Program-made: the position numbers and the translations under genes | NCBI RefSeq assembly: GCF_021590045.1 | Contig: NZ_CP062221.1 | Location: forward strand, 3,162,001 to 3,226,000 | Reading direction: 5' to 3' | DNA length: 64,000 nucleotides | Origin: Cellulomonas palmilytica | Lineage (GTDB): Bacteria; Actinomycetota; Actinomycetes; Actinomycetales; Cellulomonadaceae | Part shown: positions 8,933-16,413 of the stretch, one piece after another | Position numbering within the stretch: position 1 is the first letter of the stretch | How the letters are laid out: each line of letters begins with the position of its first letter | The notes under the pieces: generated by a model | Database searches by the model: none | Told to the model about the DNA's origin: nothing | What the model saw: the letters and a program-made list of their open reading frames with translations, nothing else

Positions 8933-10710
8933 CGGCCCCGACGAGCACCCGGCCGCGCGTGGCGACGGTCCAGGACTCCCCCGCGCGCGGCACGTTGCGC
9001 CGCGCCGTCGCGCTGCTCGAGGTCGACCGCGGCCGGTTCGCGCTCGCCGTGCTGCTCGGCACGCTCGCGCTCGGCTGCGCGGTCGCGCTCGCCGCGGTGT
9101 CCGCGTGGCTCATCGCGCGCGCGTCCCAGATGCCGCCCGTGCTGACCCTGTCGGTCGCGACGGTCGGCGTGCGCGCGTTCGGCGTCGGGCGCGGCGTGCT
9201 GCGGTACGTCGAGCGGCTCGTCTCGCACGACCTCGCGCTGACCGGCATGAGCCGGCTGCGCACCGCGCTGTACGAGCGGCTCGCGGCCGGCCGGCCGGGG
9301 GCCGTGCTCGCCGTGCGACGCGGTGACCTGCTCGCGCGCGTCGGCGCGGACGTCGACGACGTCGGCGACCTCGTCGTGCGCGGCCTGCTGCCCGCGGCCG
9401 TCGCGACGACCCTCGGGCTCGCGACGACGGTCGCCATGACCCTGATCTGGCCGCCGGCCGGTCTCGCGCTCGGGGTGTGCCTGGTGCTGGCGGGCGTCGT
9501 CGCGCCGTGGCTCGCGGACCGCGGCGCCCGCACCGCCGAGCGGCTCGGCACGCAGGCCCGCGCGGACGTCACGGCCGAGGCCCTCGGGCTGCTCGACGAC
9601 GCCGGACCGCTCACCGTCGCAGGACGCGTCCCCGAGCGACTCGCGGCGCTGCGCGACGCCGACGCCCGAGCCCGCGCGGCGGTCGACGCGGGTGCCGGCC
9701 CGTCCGCGCTCGCCGCGGGCCTCGGTCAGCTCGCCATGGGCGTCGCGGTGCTCGCGGCGCTCGTCACCGGCATCCCGGCGGTCGGCGACGGCCGCCTCGA
9801 CCCGGTGCTGCTCGCCGTGGTCGTCCTCACGCCGCTCGCCGCGTTCGAGGCCACGTCCGTCCTGCCCCAGGCCGCGGTCCAGGTGCACCGCTCGCGCGCC
9901 GCCGCCGCGCGCATCCTCGCGCTGCTCGACGCCGCCGACGAGCGGCCCACGGAGACGGCCGCCGCGTCGGCTGCCGGACCGGGATCCGCTGCAGGCCCGG
10001 TGGCGCACCTCGCGGCCCGCGACCTCGTCGTCGGATGGCCGGGCGGACCCGACCTGCTCTCCCTCGACCTCGACCTGCGCCCGGGGCGCCTCGTCGCGGT
10101 CGTCGGCCCGTCCGGGACGGGCAAGACCACGCTGCTCCTCACGCTCGCCGGCCTGCTCGCGCCGCACACGGGCAGCGTGACCGTGGACGCCGCGCCGCCC
10201 GTGCCCGGCCGCACCACGTCGCTCACCGCCGAGGACGCGCACGTGTTCGGCACGACGCTCCTGGAGAACCTGCGCGTCGCGCGCGGCGACGTGACGCCCG
10301 ACGAGGCGCGCGAGGCGCTGGCCGCCGTCGGGCTCGGCCCCTGGTTCGCCGACCTGCCCGACGGTCTCGACACCCCGCTCGGACCCGACGGTCGCACACT
10401 CTCCGGCGGGGAACGTCGCCGCCTCCTGCTCGCCCGCGCGCTCCTGTCCCCCGCGCCGTTCCTGCTGCTCGACGAGCCGACCGAGCACCTGGACAGCGCG
10501 GGCGCCGACGAGGTGCTGCACGTCCTGCGCGCGCAGTCCGAGCGCGGCGTGCTCGTCGTGACGCACCGCCTCACGGGTCTCGAGATCGTCGACGAGGTGA
10601 TCCGGCTCGCCGACGGCCGGGTCGCGGCGCGCGGCACGCACGCGCACCTCCTGGCGCACGACGGCGACTACCGTGAGGCCGTGCAGCACGAGCTCCAGGA
10701 CCGGCGATGA
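8929..10710 (+). CDS. cydC: ABC exporter half-transporter CydC
   Basis: Partner of CydD in the heterodimeric thiol exporter. The GTG at 8929 overlaps the cydD stop and gives 593 residues. The transmembrane domain contains GVLRYVERLVSHD, a conserved CydC-type segment. The ATPase has Walker A GPSGTGKTT, signature LSGGERRRLLLARAL and Walker B FLLLDEPTEHLD. The stop TGA overlaps the ATG of the histidine kinase gene (ATGA), so the sensor is probably in the cyd transcript. Confidence 0.93.
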   Translation: MTAPTSTRPRVATVQDSPARGTLRRAVALLEVDRGRFALAVLLGTLALGCAVALAAVSAWLIARASQMPPVLTLSVATVGVRAFGVGRGVLRYVERLVSHDLALTGMSRLRTALYERLAAGRPGAVLAVRRGDLLARVGADVDDVGDLVVRGLLPAAVATTLGLATTVAMTLIWPPAGLALGVCLVLAGVVAPWLADRGARTAERLGTQARADVTAEALGLLDDAGPLTVAGRVPERLAALRDADARARAAVDAGAGPSALAAGLGQLAMGVAVLAALVTGIPAVGDGRLDPVLLAVVVLTPLAAFEATSVLPQAAVQVHRSRAAAARILALLDAADERPTETAAASAAGPGSAAGPVAHLAARDLVVGWPGGPDLLSLDLDLRPGRLVAVVGPSGTGKTTLLLTLAGLLAPHTGSVTVDAAPPVPGRTTSLTAEDAHVFGTTLLENLRVARGDVTPDEAREALAAVGLGPWFADLPDGLDTPLGPDGRTLSGGERRRLLLARALLSPAPFLLLDEPTEHLDSAGADEVLHVLRAQSERGVLVVTHRLTGLEIVDEVIRLADGRVAARGTHAHLLAHDGDYREAVQHELQDRR

Positions 10711-12488
10711 ACGACGAGAACCCCCGCGGGACGCACCGCCGCGCGACACCCGGCGAGGACGGGCTCGTCCCGGTCGCGGGCCAGCCGTTCACGGGCGGAG
10801 TCATGTCGGACTCGCAGGCCCCGCCCGTCCCGCTCACCGGCGACGCGCTGACCGACCTGCTCGACGCGATCCTGGCGGTGGCGTCCGAGCTCGAGCTGCC
10901 CGCCGTCCTCAACCGGTTCGTGCAGGTCAGCGCCGAGCTCACGGGTGCCCGGTACGGCGCCATCAACGTGCTCGACGACAACGGCACGTCCACCACGTTC
11001 GTCTACACGGGCGTGCCCACCGCGATCGCCCGGATGATGCGGCACGCCCCGCACGCGCGCGGCGTCCTCGGCCAGATCCCGGTCCTCGGCGCGCTGCGCC
11101 TCGACGACCTCACCGACCACCCCGCGTTCCAGGGCTGGCCCGCCAACCACCCGCCGATGGGCTCCTTCCTCGGCGCGTCCGTCCGGCTGGGTGACCACGT
11201 GTTCGGCCAGCTGTACCTGTCCGAGAAGCCGGGCGGGTTCACGGAGTCCGACGAGCAGACCGTGATCGCGCTTGCCGCCGCGACCGGCGTCGCGGTCGCG
11301 AACGCCCAGCTCTACGCCGAGTCCGGCCGCCGCGAGCACTGGCTGCGCGCGGGCCAGGAGATCACGACGATGCTGCTCGAGGGCATCGACGAGGAGGACG
11401 CGCTCGCGCACATCGCCGCCACGGCGCGCGCCGTCGCCGGGGCGGACACGGCCGCACTCGCGCTGCCCGGCGTGGGTGGCCGGCTCATGATCGAGCTCGC
11501 CGACGGGCACGACGCCGACCGCCTGGTCGGCGTGCAGATGCCCGAGCACGGGCGTGCCTGGACCGTCATGACCGAGGGTCGGGGTCTGCTGACGCCCTCG
11601 CTGTCCGCGTCACGCAACGTCAAGGTCGAGCAGATGCGCGCGTTCGGCCCCGCGATGTTCGCGCCGCTGCAGACCTCGGGCCGCGGGGTCGGGGTGCTGA
11701 TCCTGCTGCGGCGCGTGGGGTCGCTGCCGTTCGAGGAGAGCGACCTCGCCACCGCCGAGTCGTTCGCCTCCCAGGCGGCCCTCGCGTTCGTCCTCGCCGA
11801 GGCCCGGCACGCGCAGGACATCGCCGCGCTGCTCGACGAACGCGAGCGCATCGCCCGCGACCTGCACGACATGGCGATCCAGCAGCTGTTCGCCACCGGC
11901 ATGCAGCTCGAGACCGTGCGCCGGCGCGCCGCCCGCGGCGTCGACCCGTCCGAGCTCACCTCGATCGTCGAGGAGGCGCTCGACAACGTCGACTCCTCCG
12001 TGCGCGAGATCCGCAAGATCGTCCACGCCCTGCGCGACCCCGACGCCGCCACCGGCCTCGTCGAACGTCTGCGCCGTGAGGCGTCCCTCGCGCGTACCGG
12101 CCTCGGCTTCGCCCCGTCGCTCCTCGTGCAGCTCGACGGCGCTCCCCTGTCCGACGACGGGCTCGACGAGGACCGCCTCGACGAGCGCGTCGGCACGGAG
12201 CTGACCGACGACGTCGTCGCGGTCGTGCGTGAGGGGCTCGCCAACGCCGCGCGGCACGCGCACGCGTCGTCCGTGTCCGTCCGCGTGGACGTGTCGGGTC
12301 AGGGGCCGCTCGGCTCGGTGCGGGTCGACGTCGAGGACGACGGCCTGGGCCTGCCCACGACGCGCAGCCGCCGCTCCGGCACCGGCAACCTCGCCTCCCG
12401 CGCCCGCCAGCACGGCGGCACCTTCACCCTCGGCGCCGCACCGGGCGGCCGCGGCACCCTCCTGAGCTGGCAGGCCCCGCTGGGCTGA
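10707..12488 (+). CDS. DevS/DosS-like GAF-GAF sensor histidine kinase (predicted haem sensor)
   Basis: Cytoplasmic HisKA_3-type kinase of 593 residues. The ATG at 10707 overlaps the cydC stop and has AGGA 6 nt upstream; an internal ATG at 10803 is less well placed. GAF-A (about 50-205) matches the M. tuberculosis DevS haem domain: NHPPM places His148 at the DevS proximal haem ligand (H149), and GQLY places Tyr170 at the distal-pocket Tyr171. GAF-B spans about 215-365. The dimerisation/phosphoacceptor motif is ERIARDLHD with His387, followed by a HATPase_c domain (EGLANAARHAHA, DDGLGLP). No membrane segment is present. The likely partner is the DevR-like regulator at 15720-16394. Oxygen, NO, CO or redox sensing is inferred from these residues. 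Confidence 0.9.
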   Translation: MNDENPRGTHRRATPGEDGLVPVAGQPFTGGVMSDSQAPPVPLTGDALTDLLDAILAVASELELPAVLNRFVQVSAELTGARYGAINVLDDNGTSTTFVYTGVPTAIARMMRHAPHARGVLGQIPVLGALRLDDLTDHPAFQGWPANHPPMGSFLGASVRLGDHVFGQLYLSEKPGGFTESDEQTVIALAAATGVAVANAQLYAESGRREHWLRAGQEITTMLLEGIDEEDALAHIAATARAVAGADTAALALPGVGGRLMIELADGHDADRLVGVQMPEHGRAWTVMTEGRGLLTPSLSASRNVKVEQMRAFGPAMFAPLQTSGRGVGVLILLRRVGSLPFEESDLATAESFASQAALAFVLAEARHAQDIAALLDERERIARDLHDMAIQQLFATGMQLETVRRRAARGVDPSELTSIVEEALDNVDSSVREIRKIVHALRDPDAATGLVERLRREASLARTGLGFAPSLLVQLDGAPLSDDGLDEDRLDERVGTELTDDVVAVVREGLANAARHAHASSVSVRVDVSGQGPLGSVRVDVEDDGLGLPTTRSRRSGTGNLASRARQHGGTFTLGAAPGGRGTLLSWQAPLG

Positions 12489-12545
12489 GATGCCACGCGT
12501 TGTCCACAGTTCGTGGCTATGGAACCGCCAGATGTCCGCGATGTG

Positions 12546-12551
12546 TAGTTT
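12546..12551 (+). promoter_or_regulatory. -10 element for a leaderless transcript
   Basis: TAGTTT lies exactly 6 nt before the GTG at 12558 and there is no ribosome-binding site, so transcription should start at the start codon. The paralogue at 14188 has TATTTT at the same distance. Confidence 0.55.
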
Positions 12552-12557
12552 CGACCC

Positions 12558-13205
12558 GTGCGGCGCGTCGGGATCCTGCTTCTCGCCCTCCTCACGTCGG
12601 TCACTGCGGCCGGTTGCACCGATGATCGGCGACCGGAGGCCGAGTCGGCGACCGCGAGCCGCACCGAGTCACTCTCTGCGACATCCGCTCCGCCGACACC
12701 ACTCACGGCCTCGCCGTCGCAGAGTCCGCGGGCTGCTGGGCCCACCGAGGGCCCTGACCAAGACCTGTCGACCGCGCCCGAGCCACCAGCAGCGCTCACG
12801 GGCCCGACGAGCGAGGAGAGCGCCGCTGACGTCGCCGTCTACTTCCTTCGCTCCTTCCCCTACGCGGCGTCGACGGGCGATCTCACTGCTTGGGAGCAGC
12901 TCAGCGGCCCGGCCTGTCAGTACTGCGAGGCGATCCGTCAGGCCATCGATGAGATCTACTCCGCGGGCAACCGCAGCACGGGAGGAGCGATCGACGTGGG
13001 CGTCGTCGAGACCCAGCGCCGCCGTGGGTCAGACACGTTCATCGTCACGCTCACGATGCGGCAGTACCCCTCCCAGACCCTGAGCCCCACAGGTGAGGTC
13101 ATCGAGGACTTCCCTGACACCAAGGTCTTCCGGCCGCTCGTCGAGGTCCAGTCCACCCCGGAGGGGTGGGTCGTGACGGGCGTGCAGATGGATCGCGTCG
13201 CATGA
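12558..13205 (+). CDS. DUF6318-family lipoprotein, copy A
   Basis: Secreted lipoprotein of 215 residues, function unknown. A short signal peptide MRRVGILLLALLTSVTAAGC ends in a lipobox with Cys20. A Ser/Thr/Pro-rich linker of about 60 residues follows, then a globular domain with YFLRSFPYAASTGDLTAWEQL and a close Cys pair (CQYC), resembling the actinobacterial DUF6318 family. The GTG start fits a leaderless mRNA. The stop overlaps the start of the PKD protein gene (ATGA), so the two are co-translated. It is paralogous to 14188-14820, which shares the YFLR-FPYA-TGDL-AW core and the C-terminal VTGVQ. Confidence 0.85.
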   Translation: MRRVGILLLALLTSVTAAGCTDDRRPEAESATASRTESLSATSAPPTPLTASPSQSPRAAGPTEGPDQDLSTAPEPPAALTGPTSEESAADVAVYFLRSFPYAASTGDLTAWEQLSGPACQYCEAIRQAIDEIYSAGNRSTGGAIDVGVVETQRRRGSDTFIVTLTMRQYPSQTLSPTGEVIEDFPDTKVFRPLVEVQSTPEGWVVTGVQMDRVA

Positions 13206-14224
13206 AGGTTGCCCGTCCGGCGCTCATCGGACTGCTGGTGACGATCGGGCTCGCGCTGAGCGCGCCTGCGACCGGCGTGGACGCCGAAGTCCCCCCACCC
13301 AAGAAGGACAGGATCCGGCTCAACGACCAGGCGAGGGCGCACTACAAGTACCGGCAGCAGGAGCGTCGTGCGGCTGACCCCGACGAGTTCCTCGAGCGGT
13401 GGGCGCTGTCAGAACTCTGCAACGTGAACAGCCCAGTCCTGGAACCTGCTATTGAGGGTGGCTGCCCGCCTTCGAACGGCACTGTCCATCTACCAGGGTG
13501 CGAGGACGCGGAGCCGGTCATGCCTCTGTGGTACCAGTCGCGCCCCACTCTGAGCGCGCCGTGGAGCGCGTGGGAGATGGTGGTCGGCTGGTCCTGCCCC
13601 GGTGATCTCCTCCCGGGAATCACGGCCGAGGACTTCCGGGAGCTGACGATCGTCTCGCCGCCTGCACACCGACAACCAACCTCCGATGAGACACTCGTCA
13701 ACAAGGACCTCATCGTCTACACGGAACAAGCAGAACAGCGCTTTCGAACCACGATCTTCGACTTCGCGATCGACGTCGTCGCGACACCGACGTCCTACTC
13801 CTGGGACTTCGGAGACGGCAGCGAGCCGCTGGTGACGACATCCCCCGGCGCCCCCTACCCGTCCTTCGAGCTGACGCACCGGTTCCACGACCCATTGACC
13901 ACGTCGGTGACCCTCACGACGACGTGGTCGAGTCGATTCCGTGTCGACGATCCGTATGGGACTTGGCAGGACGTCGAGGGCACAGCCGTGCCCCGCGGTC
14001 AGCAGCGCGGACGTCAGTGGCCGGGCTCGGCGCGCCAGCTCGAGTGCTTGCGGGACGCGACCCACGCGGCCACCTGCGTGCGCCGCTGCAGGCCCATCTT
14101 CGCGAGCAGCGACGTGATGTGGACGCTCTGTCCACAGATCCACGGACACAAGCCACCCGCCATGTCCGTCATGGGTATTTTCTCCCCATGCGTCGGACCG
14201 GGACAGCACTCACCGTGCTCTTGA
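13202..14224 (+). CDS. Secreted PKD-domain protein, copy A, with a chimeric C-terminus
   Basis: 340 residues with an N-terminal signal peptide (MKVARPALIGLLVTIGLALSA), a conserved middle with paired Cys (LCNVNSPVLEP, GWSCPGD) and a PKD-like beta domain (YSWDFGDGSEP). It matches copy B (14817-15680) up to DVEGTAV near residue 263. Copy B then ends in 22 more residues, whereas copy A reads through an antisense copy of the devR 3' end and the upstream region and first codons of the next gene. This adds about 77 residues with eight Cys and no family resemblance. The tail is a rearrangement product, and the last 37 bases overlap the next gene. The native C-terminus has been lost. Confidence 0.75.
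   Translation: MKVARPALIGLLVTIGLALSAPATGVDAEVPPPKKDRIRLNDQARAHYKYRQQERRAADPDEFLERWALSELCNVNSPVLEPAIEGGCPPSNGTVHLPGCEDAEPVMPLWYQSRPTLSAPWSAWEMVVGWSCPGDLLPGITAEDFRELTIVSPPAHRQPTSDETLVNKDLIVYTEQAEQRFRTTIFDFAIDVVATPTSYSWDFGDGSEPLVTTSPGAPYPSFELTHRFHDPLTTSVTLTTTWSSRFRVDDPYGTWQDVEGTAVPRGQQRGRQWPGSARQLECLRDATHAATCVRRCRPIFASSDVMWTLCPQIHGHKPPAMSVMGIFSPCVGPGQHSPCS
14014..14122 (-). pseudogene. Duplicated 3' fragment of the devR-like response regulator gene
   Basis: Bases 14015-14122 match 15721-15828 at 107 of 108 positions (one G/C difference). In the devR frame this encodes the last 36 residues of the regulator (part of its HTH domain, LLAKMGLQRRTQ to the stop at 14014). The gene body is absent: homology stops abruptly at 14122, where sequence homologous to the region upstream of the lipoprotein gene begins. 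The fragment lies inside and antisense to the PKD copy A reading frame. Confidence 0.9.
14176..14181 (+). promoter_or_regulatory. -10 element for a leaderless transcript
   Basis: TATTTT is followed by 6 nt and the ATG at 14188, with no ribosome-binding site. Spacing is identical to the paralogous promoter at 12546-12551, and both share TGTCCACAG about 50 nt upstream. Confidence 0.6.
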
Positions 14225-14820
14225 CAGGATGCGCCGTTCTGGCCGGGTGCTCGCCTGGCACACAGACCCCCACCGTCGCGACGACAGACACGGCTCGGAC
14301 CGCGCCGGCGACCAGACCCTCCGGAACCCCCGTGCCGACCGTGAGCCCAACCCCGACGCCGGTGCCCACCAGCGGCCCGGACCAGGACGTCACGCACCCG
14401 CCGACGGAGCCGTCCGCCCTCGCGGGCCCGGCGAGCAAGGCCAACGCCGCGCAGGTCGCAACGTACTTCCTGCGGCTCTTTCCGTATGCGGTGGCCACCG
14501 GTGACCTCGCCGCTTGGGACGAGCTCAGCTCGGACACGTGCCGTTACTGCGCGACTGTTCGACGCATGGTCGAGGAGATTCATGGACCTGGGAACCACGG
14601 GACCGGCGGCGCGTACGACATCACGAGTTCGGACTCCTACGTCAACGACGACGGCACGTTCGTCGTCGTCGCCGAGGCGACGCAGTACCCCTCGCAGACC
14701 ATCGATCCCAAGGGGCGTCTCGTCGAGGACTTCCCCGGCGTCAACCACTACCGAGTTCGCGTCGGGCTCACTTTCGACGGCAGGTGGACGGTCACGGGCG
14801 TCCAGGTCGACGACGCATGA
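14188..14820 (+). CDS. DUF6318-family lipoprotein, copy B
   Basis: 210-residue secreted lipoprotein, function unknown. The signal peptide MRRTGTALTVLLTGCAVLAGC has its lipobox Cys at 21. A Thr/Pro-rich linker (about 22-75) leads to the same domain as copy A (YFLRLFPYAVATGDLAAWDEL, CRYC, QYPSQTI). The open frame extends upstream, but homology to copy A and the lipobox fix ATG at 14188. The stop overlaps the next start (ATGA). Base composition is closer to the genome norm than in copy A. Confidence 0.87.
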   Translation: MRRTGTALTVLLTGCAVLAGCSPGTQTPTVATTDTARTAPATRPSGTPVPTVSPTPTPVPTSGPDQDVTHPPTEPSALAGPASKANAAQVATYFLRLFPYAVATGDLAAWDELSSDTCRYCATVRRMVEEIHGPGNHGTGGAYDITSSDSYVNDDGTFVVVAEATQYPSQTIDPKGRLVEDFPGVNHYRVRVGLTFDGRWTVTGVQVDDA

Positions 14821-15680
14821 CTCCTCGACGGTGGACGACCAGGCACGCGCTCGTCCTGACGGCAACCATCGCGGCGCTGGTCGCAGGCCCGCCCGCTGTC
14901 GCAGCCAGGGGAAAGGTGGATCCGCGCGAGGAGGACACGGTCGTCATCAACGACAGCGTGGCACGGGCGCACTACCGGTTCCGGCAGCAGCAACGCAGCG
15001 GGCTACCTCCCGAGCAACGACTGGAGGAGTGGGTTCTCTCCAGGTTGTGCAACGTCGACAGCCAGTTTCTCGAACCTGAGATCGACGGTGAGTGCGCGCC
15101 CTCGAACGGGACCGTCCATCCTCCTGGATGTGACGGCGACGAACCCGTTCTCCCTCTCTGGCACCGCTCGCGAGCGACGCTCGCGTCACCGTGGAGCCGA
15201 TGGGAGATGGTCGTCGGGTGGTCGTGCCCGGCTGACCTGCTTCCGACGCTGACGCAGGAGGAGCTCCGCCGGCTGCGGATCGACCCCGCGCCGGCACACC
15301 GGCAGCCCAACGCTCCGCAGACGCTCGTCAACAAGGACCTGATCGTCTACACCGAGCGAGCGGAGCAGCGGTTCCGGACCACGATCTTCGACTACGCCAT
15401 CGACGTGGTGGTCACACCCGCGACGTACTCATGGGACTTCGGCGACGGGACCGAGCCGCTCGTGACGGCCTCGCCCGGCGCGCCCTACCCGTCGTTCGAG
15501 CTGACCCACCGGTACGCCGAGCCGCTGACCGCCTCGGTGACCCTCACGACGACGTGGACCGCCCGCTTCCGCGTCGACGACCCGCACGGCGAGTGGCAGG
15601 ACGTCGAGGGCACAGCCGTGACGACCACGCGCACCGACGAGTTCGAGGTCATCGAGCTGCGCTCGCACCTCGACGGCTGA
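14817..15680 (+). CDS. Secreted PKD-domain protein, copy B
   Basis: 287 residues with a signal peptide (RHALVLTATIAALVAGPPAVAA), conserved Cys segments (LCNVDSQFLEP, GWSCPAD), an NKDLIVYTE motif and a PKD-like domain (YSWDFGDGTEP). It keeps an intact C-terminus (EFEVIELRSHLDG), unlike copy A. PKD folds are usually extracellular adhesion or scaffold modules. Translation is coupled to the lipoprotein upstream, which suggests a cell-surface pair of unknown role. Its stop is 39 nt from the convergent devR stop. Confidence 0.83.
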   Translation: MTPRRWTTRHALVLTATIAALVAGPPAVAARGKVDPREEDTVVINDSVARAHYRFRQQQRSGLPPEQRLEEWVLSRLCNVDSQFLEPEIDGECAPSNGTVHPPGCDGDEPVLPLWHRSRATLASPWSRWEMVVGWSCPADLLPTLTQEELRRLRIDPAPAHRQPNAPQTLVNKDLIVYTERAEQRFRTTIFDYAIDVVVTPATYSWDFGDGTEPLVTASPGAPYPSFELTHRYAEPLTASVTLTTTWTARFRVDDPHGEWQDVEGTAVTTTRTDEFEVIELRSHLDG

Positions 15681-15719
15681 GTACCGGCCGGGCACCCGGC
15701 CCCTCAGCGCCTGGGGAGC

Positions 15720-16394
15720 TCAGTGGCCGGGCTCCGCGCGCCAGCTCGAGTGCTTGCGGGACGCGACCCACGCGGCCACCTGCGTGCGCCGCTGCAGGCC
15801 CATCTTCGCGAGCAGCGACGTGATGTGGTTCTTCACGGTCTTCTCGGCGACGCCGAGCCGCTCCGCGATCTCGCGGTTCGACAAGCCCTCGCCGATGAGG
15901 TCGAGCACGCGCAGCTCGCTGGGCGTGAGGTTCTCGGTCGGGTCGTCCTGGCCCGCGCGACGGCGGGTGACCGTGCGCTCGTCGAGCAGCGTGCGGCCCG
16001 CGGCCACGGCGCGGATGACGTCGGTGATCTCGGCACCGCGCACGGACTTGAGCAGGTAGGCCGCGGCGCCCGCCTCGAGCGCGGCGGCGACCGCGTCGTC
16101 GTCGTCGAACGACGTCAGGACGATGGCGCGCGCCCCCGGCTGCTTCTCGTGCACCTGGTGCAGCAGGTCGATCCCCGTGCCGTCAGGCAGCTGGAGGTCG
16201 ACGAGCATGACCTGCGGGTGGACGAGCGTCGCACGGCGCACGCCGTCGGCGACGGACCCCGCCTCTGCGACAACGGTCATCCCCTCGGTGCGCTCGACCA
16301 CCTCGGCGATGCCGCGACGGACCACCTCGTGGTCGTCGACGATCATGACCGTGATCGGTCCCTGCTTCCCTGGGGCGGCGTCAAGGTTCGGCAC
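15720..16394 (-). CDS. DevR/DosR-like NarL-family response regulator
   Basis: 224 residues: an N-terminal receiver domain (ITVMIVDDHEVVRRG, phospho-acceptor Asp66 in MLVDLQLPDG, Lys in YLLKSV) and a C-terminal LuxR/NarL HTH (LTPSELRVLDLIGEGLSNREIAERLGVAEKTVKNH). The end LLAKMGLQRRTQVA resembles M. tuberculosis DosR (LLAKLGMERRTQAA). GTG at 16394 is preferred over ATG at 16415 because TACGAT lies exactly 6 nt before it (leaderless) and it removes an overlap with the divergent gene. It probably receives phosphate from the kinase at 10707-12488 and binds the palindrome upstream of cydA; both are inferences. Confidence 0.92.
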   Translation of the reverse strand: MPNLDAAPGKQGPITVMIVDDHEVVRRGIAEVVERTEGMTVVAEAGSVADGVRRATLVHPQVMLVDLQLPDGTGIDLLHQVHEKQPGARAIVLTSFDDDDAVAAALEAGAAAYLLKSVRGAEITDVIRAVAAGRTLLDERTVTRRRAGQDDPTENLTPSELRVLDLIGEGLSNREIAERLGVAEKTVKNHITSLLAKMGLQRRTQVAAWVASRKHSSWRAEPGH

Positions 16395-16400
16395 AGTGGC

Positions 16401-16406
16401 ATCGTA
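16401..16406 (-). promoter_or_regulatory. -10 element for leaderless devR-like mRNA
   Basis: Reading leftward, TACGAT is followed by 6 nt and GTG. The devR promoter core therefore falls within the 19 bases between the divergent start codons and its -35 inside the dehydrogenase gene. Confidence 0.5.
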
Positions 16407-16413
16407 GCCAGGC

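Larger units (their letters stand above)
12489..14122. repeat. Tandem duplication, unit A (lipoprotein, PKD protein, devR 3' fragment)
   Basis: This unit runs from just after the kinase stop to a fragment of the devR end and repeats in unit B (14119-15828). Matching parts in order are: a TGTCCACAG-containing upstream region, a leaderless DUF6318 lipoprotein gene, a PKD gene overlapping it by ATGA, and the devR 3' end. Coding parts have diverged clearly (roughly 80% DNA identity in the best blocks, by eye). The devR fragment is 107/108 identical. Confidence 0.8.
14119..15828. repeat. Tandem duplication, unit B
   Basis: Second unit, in the order lipoprotein, PKD protein, intact devR end. A tandem duplication joining the inside of devR (about 15828) to the end of the kinase gene (about 12489), with a shared GATG at the junction, explains the arrangement in one step. 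Confidence 0.75.

Noticed and set aside
13202..14224. Frameshift as cause of the odd tail of PKD copy A
   Set aside because: The normal C-terminal codons are absent from all frames; the DNA itself changes to devR sequence, so it is a rearrangement.
14014..14865. 283-codon minus-strand frame ending in the devR tail
   Set aside because: Only its last 36 codons are devR-derived; the rest is antisense to the lipoprotein gene and has no receiver domain.
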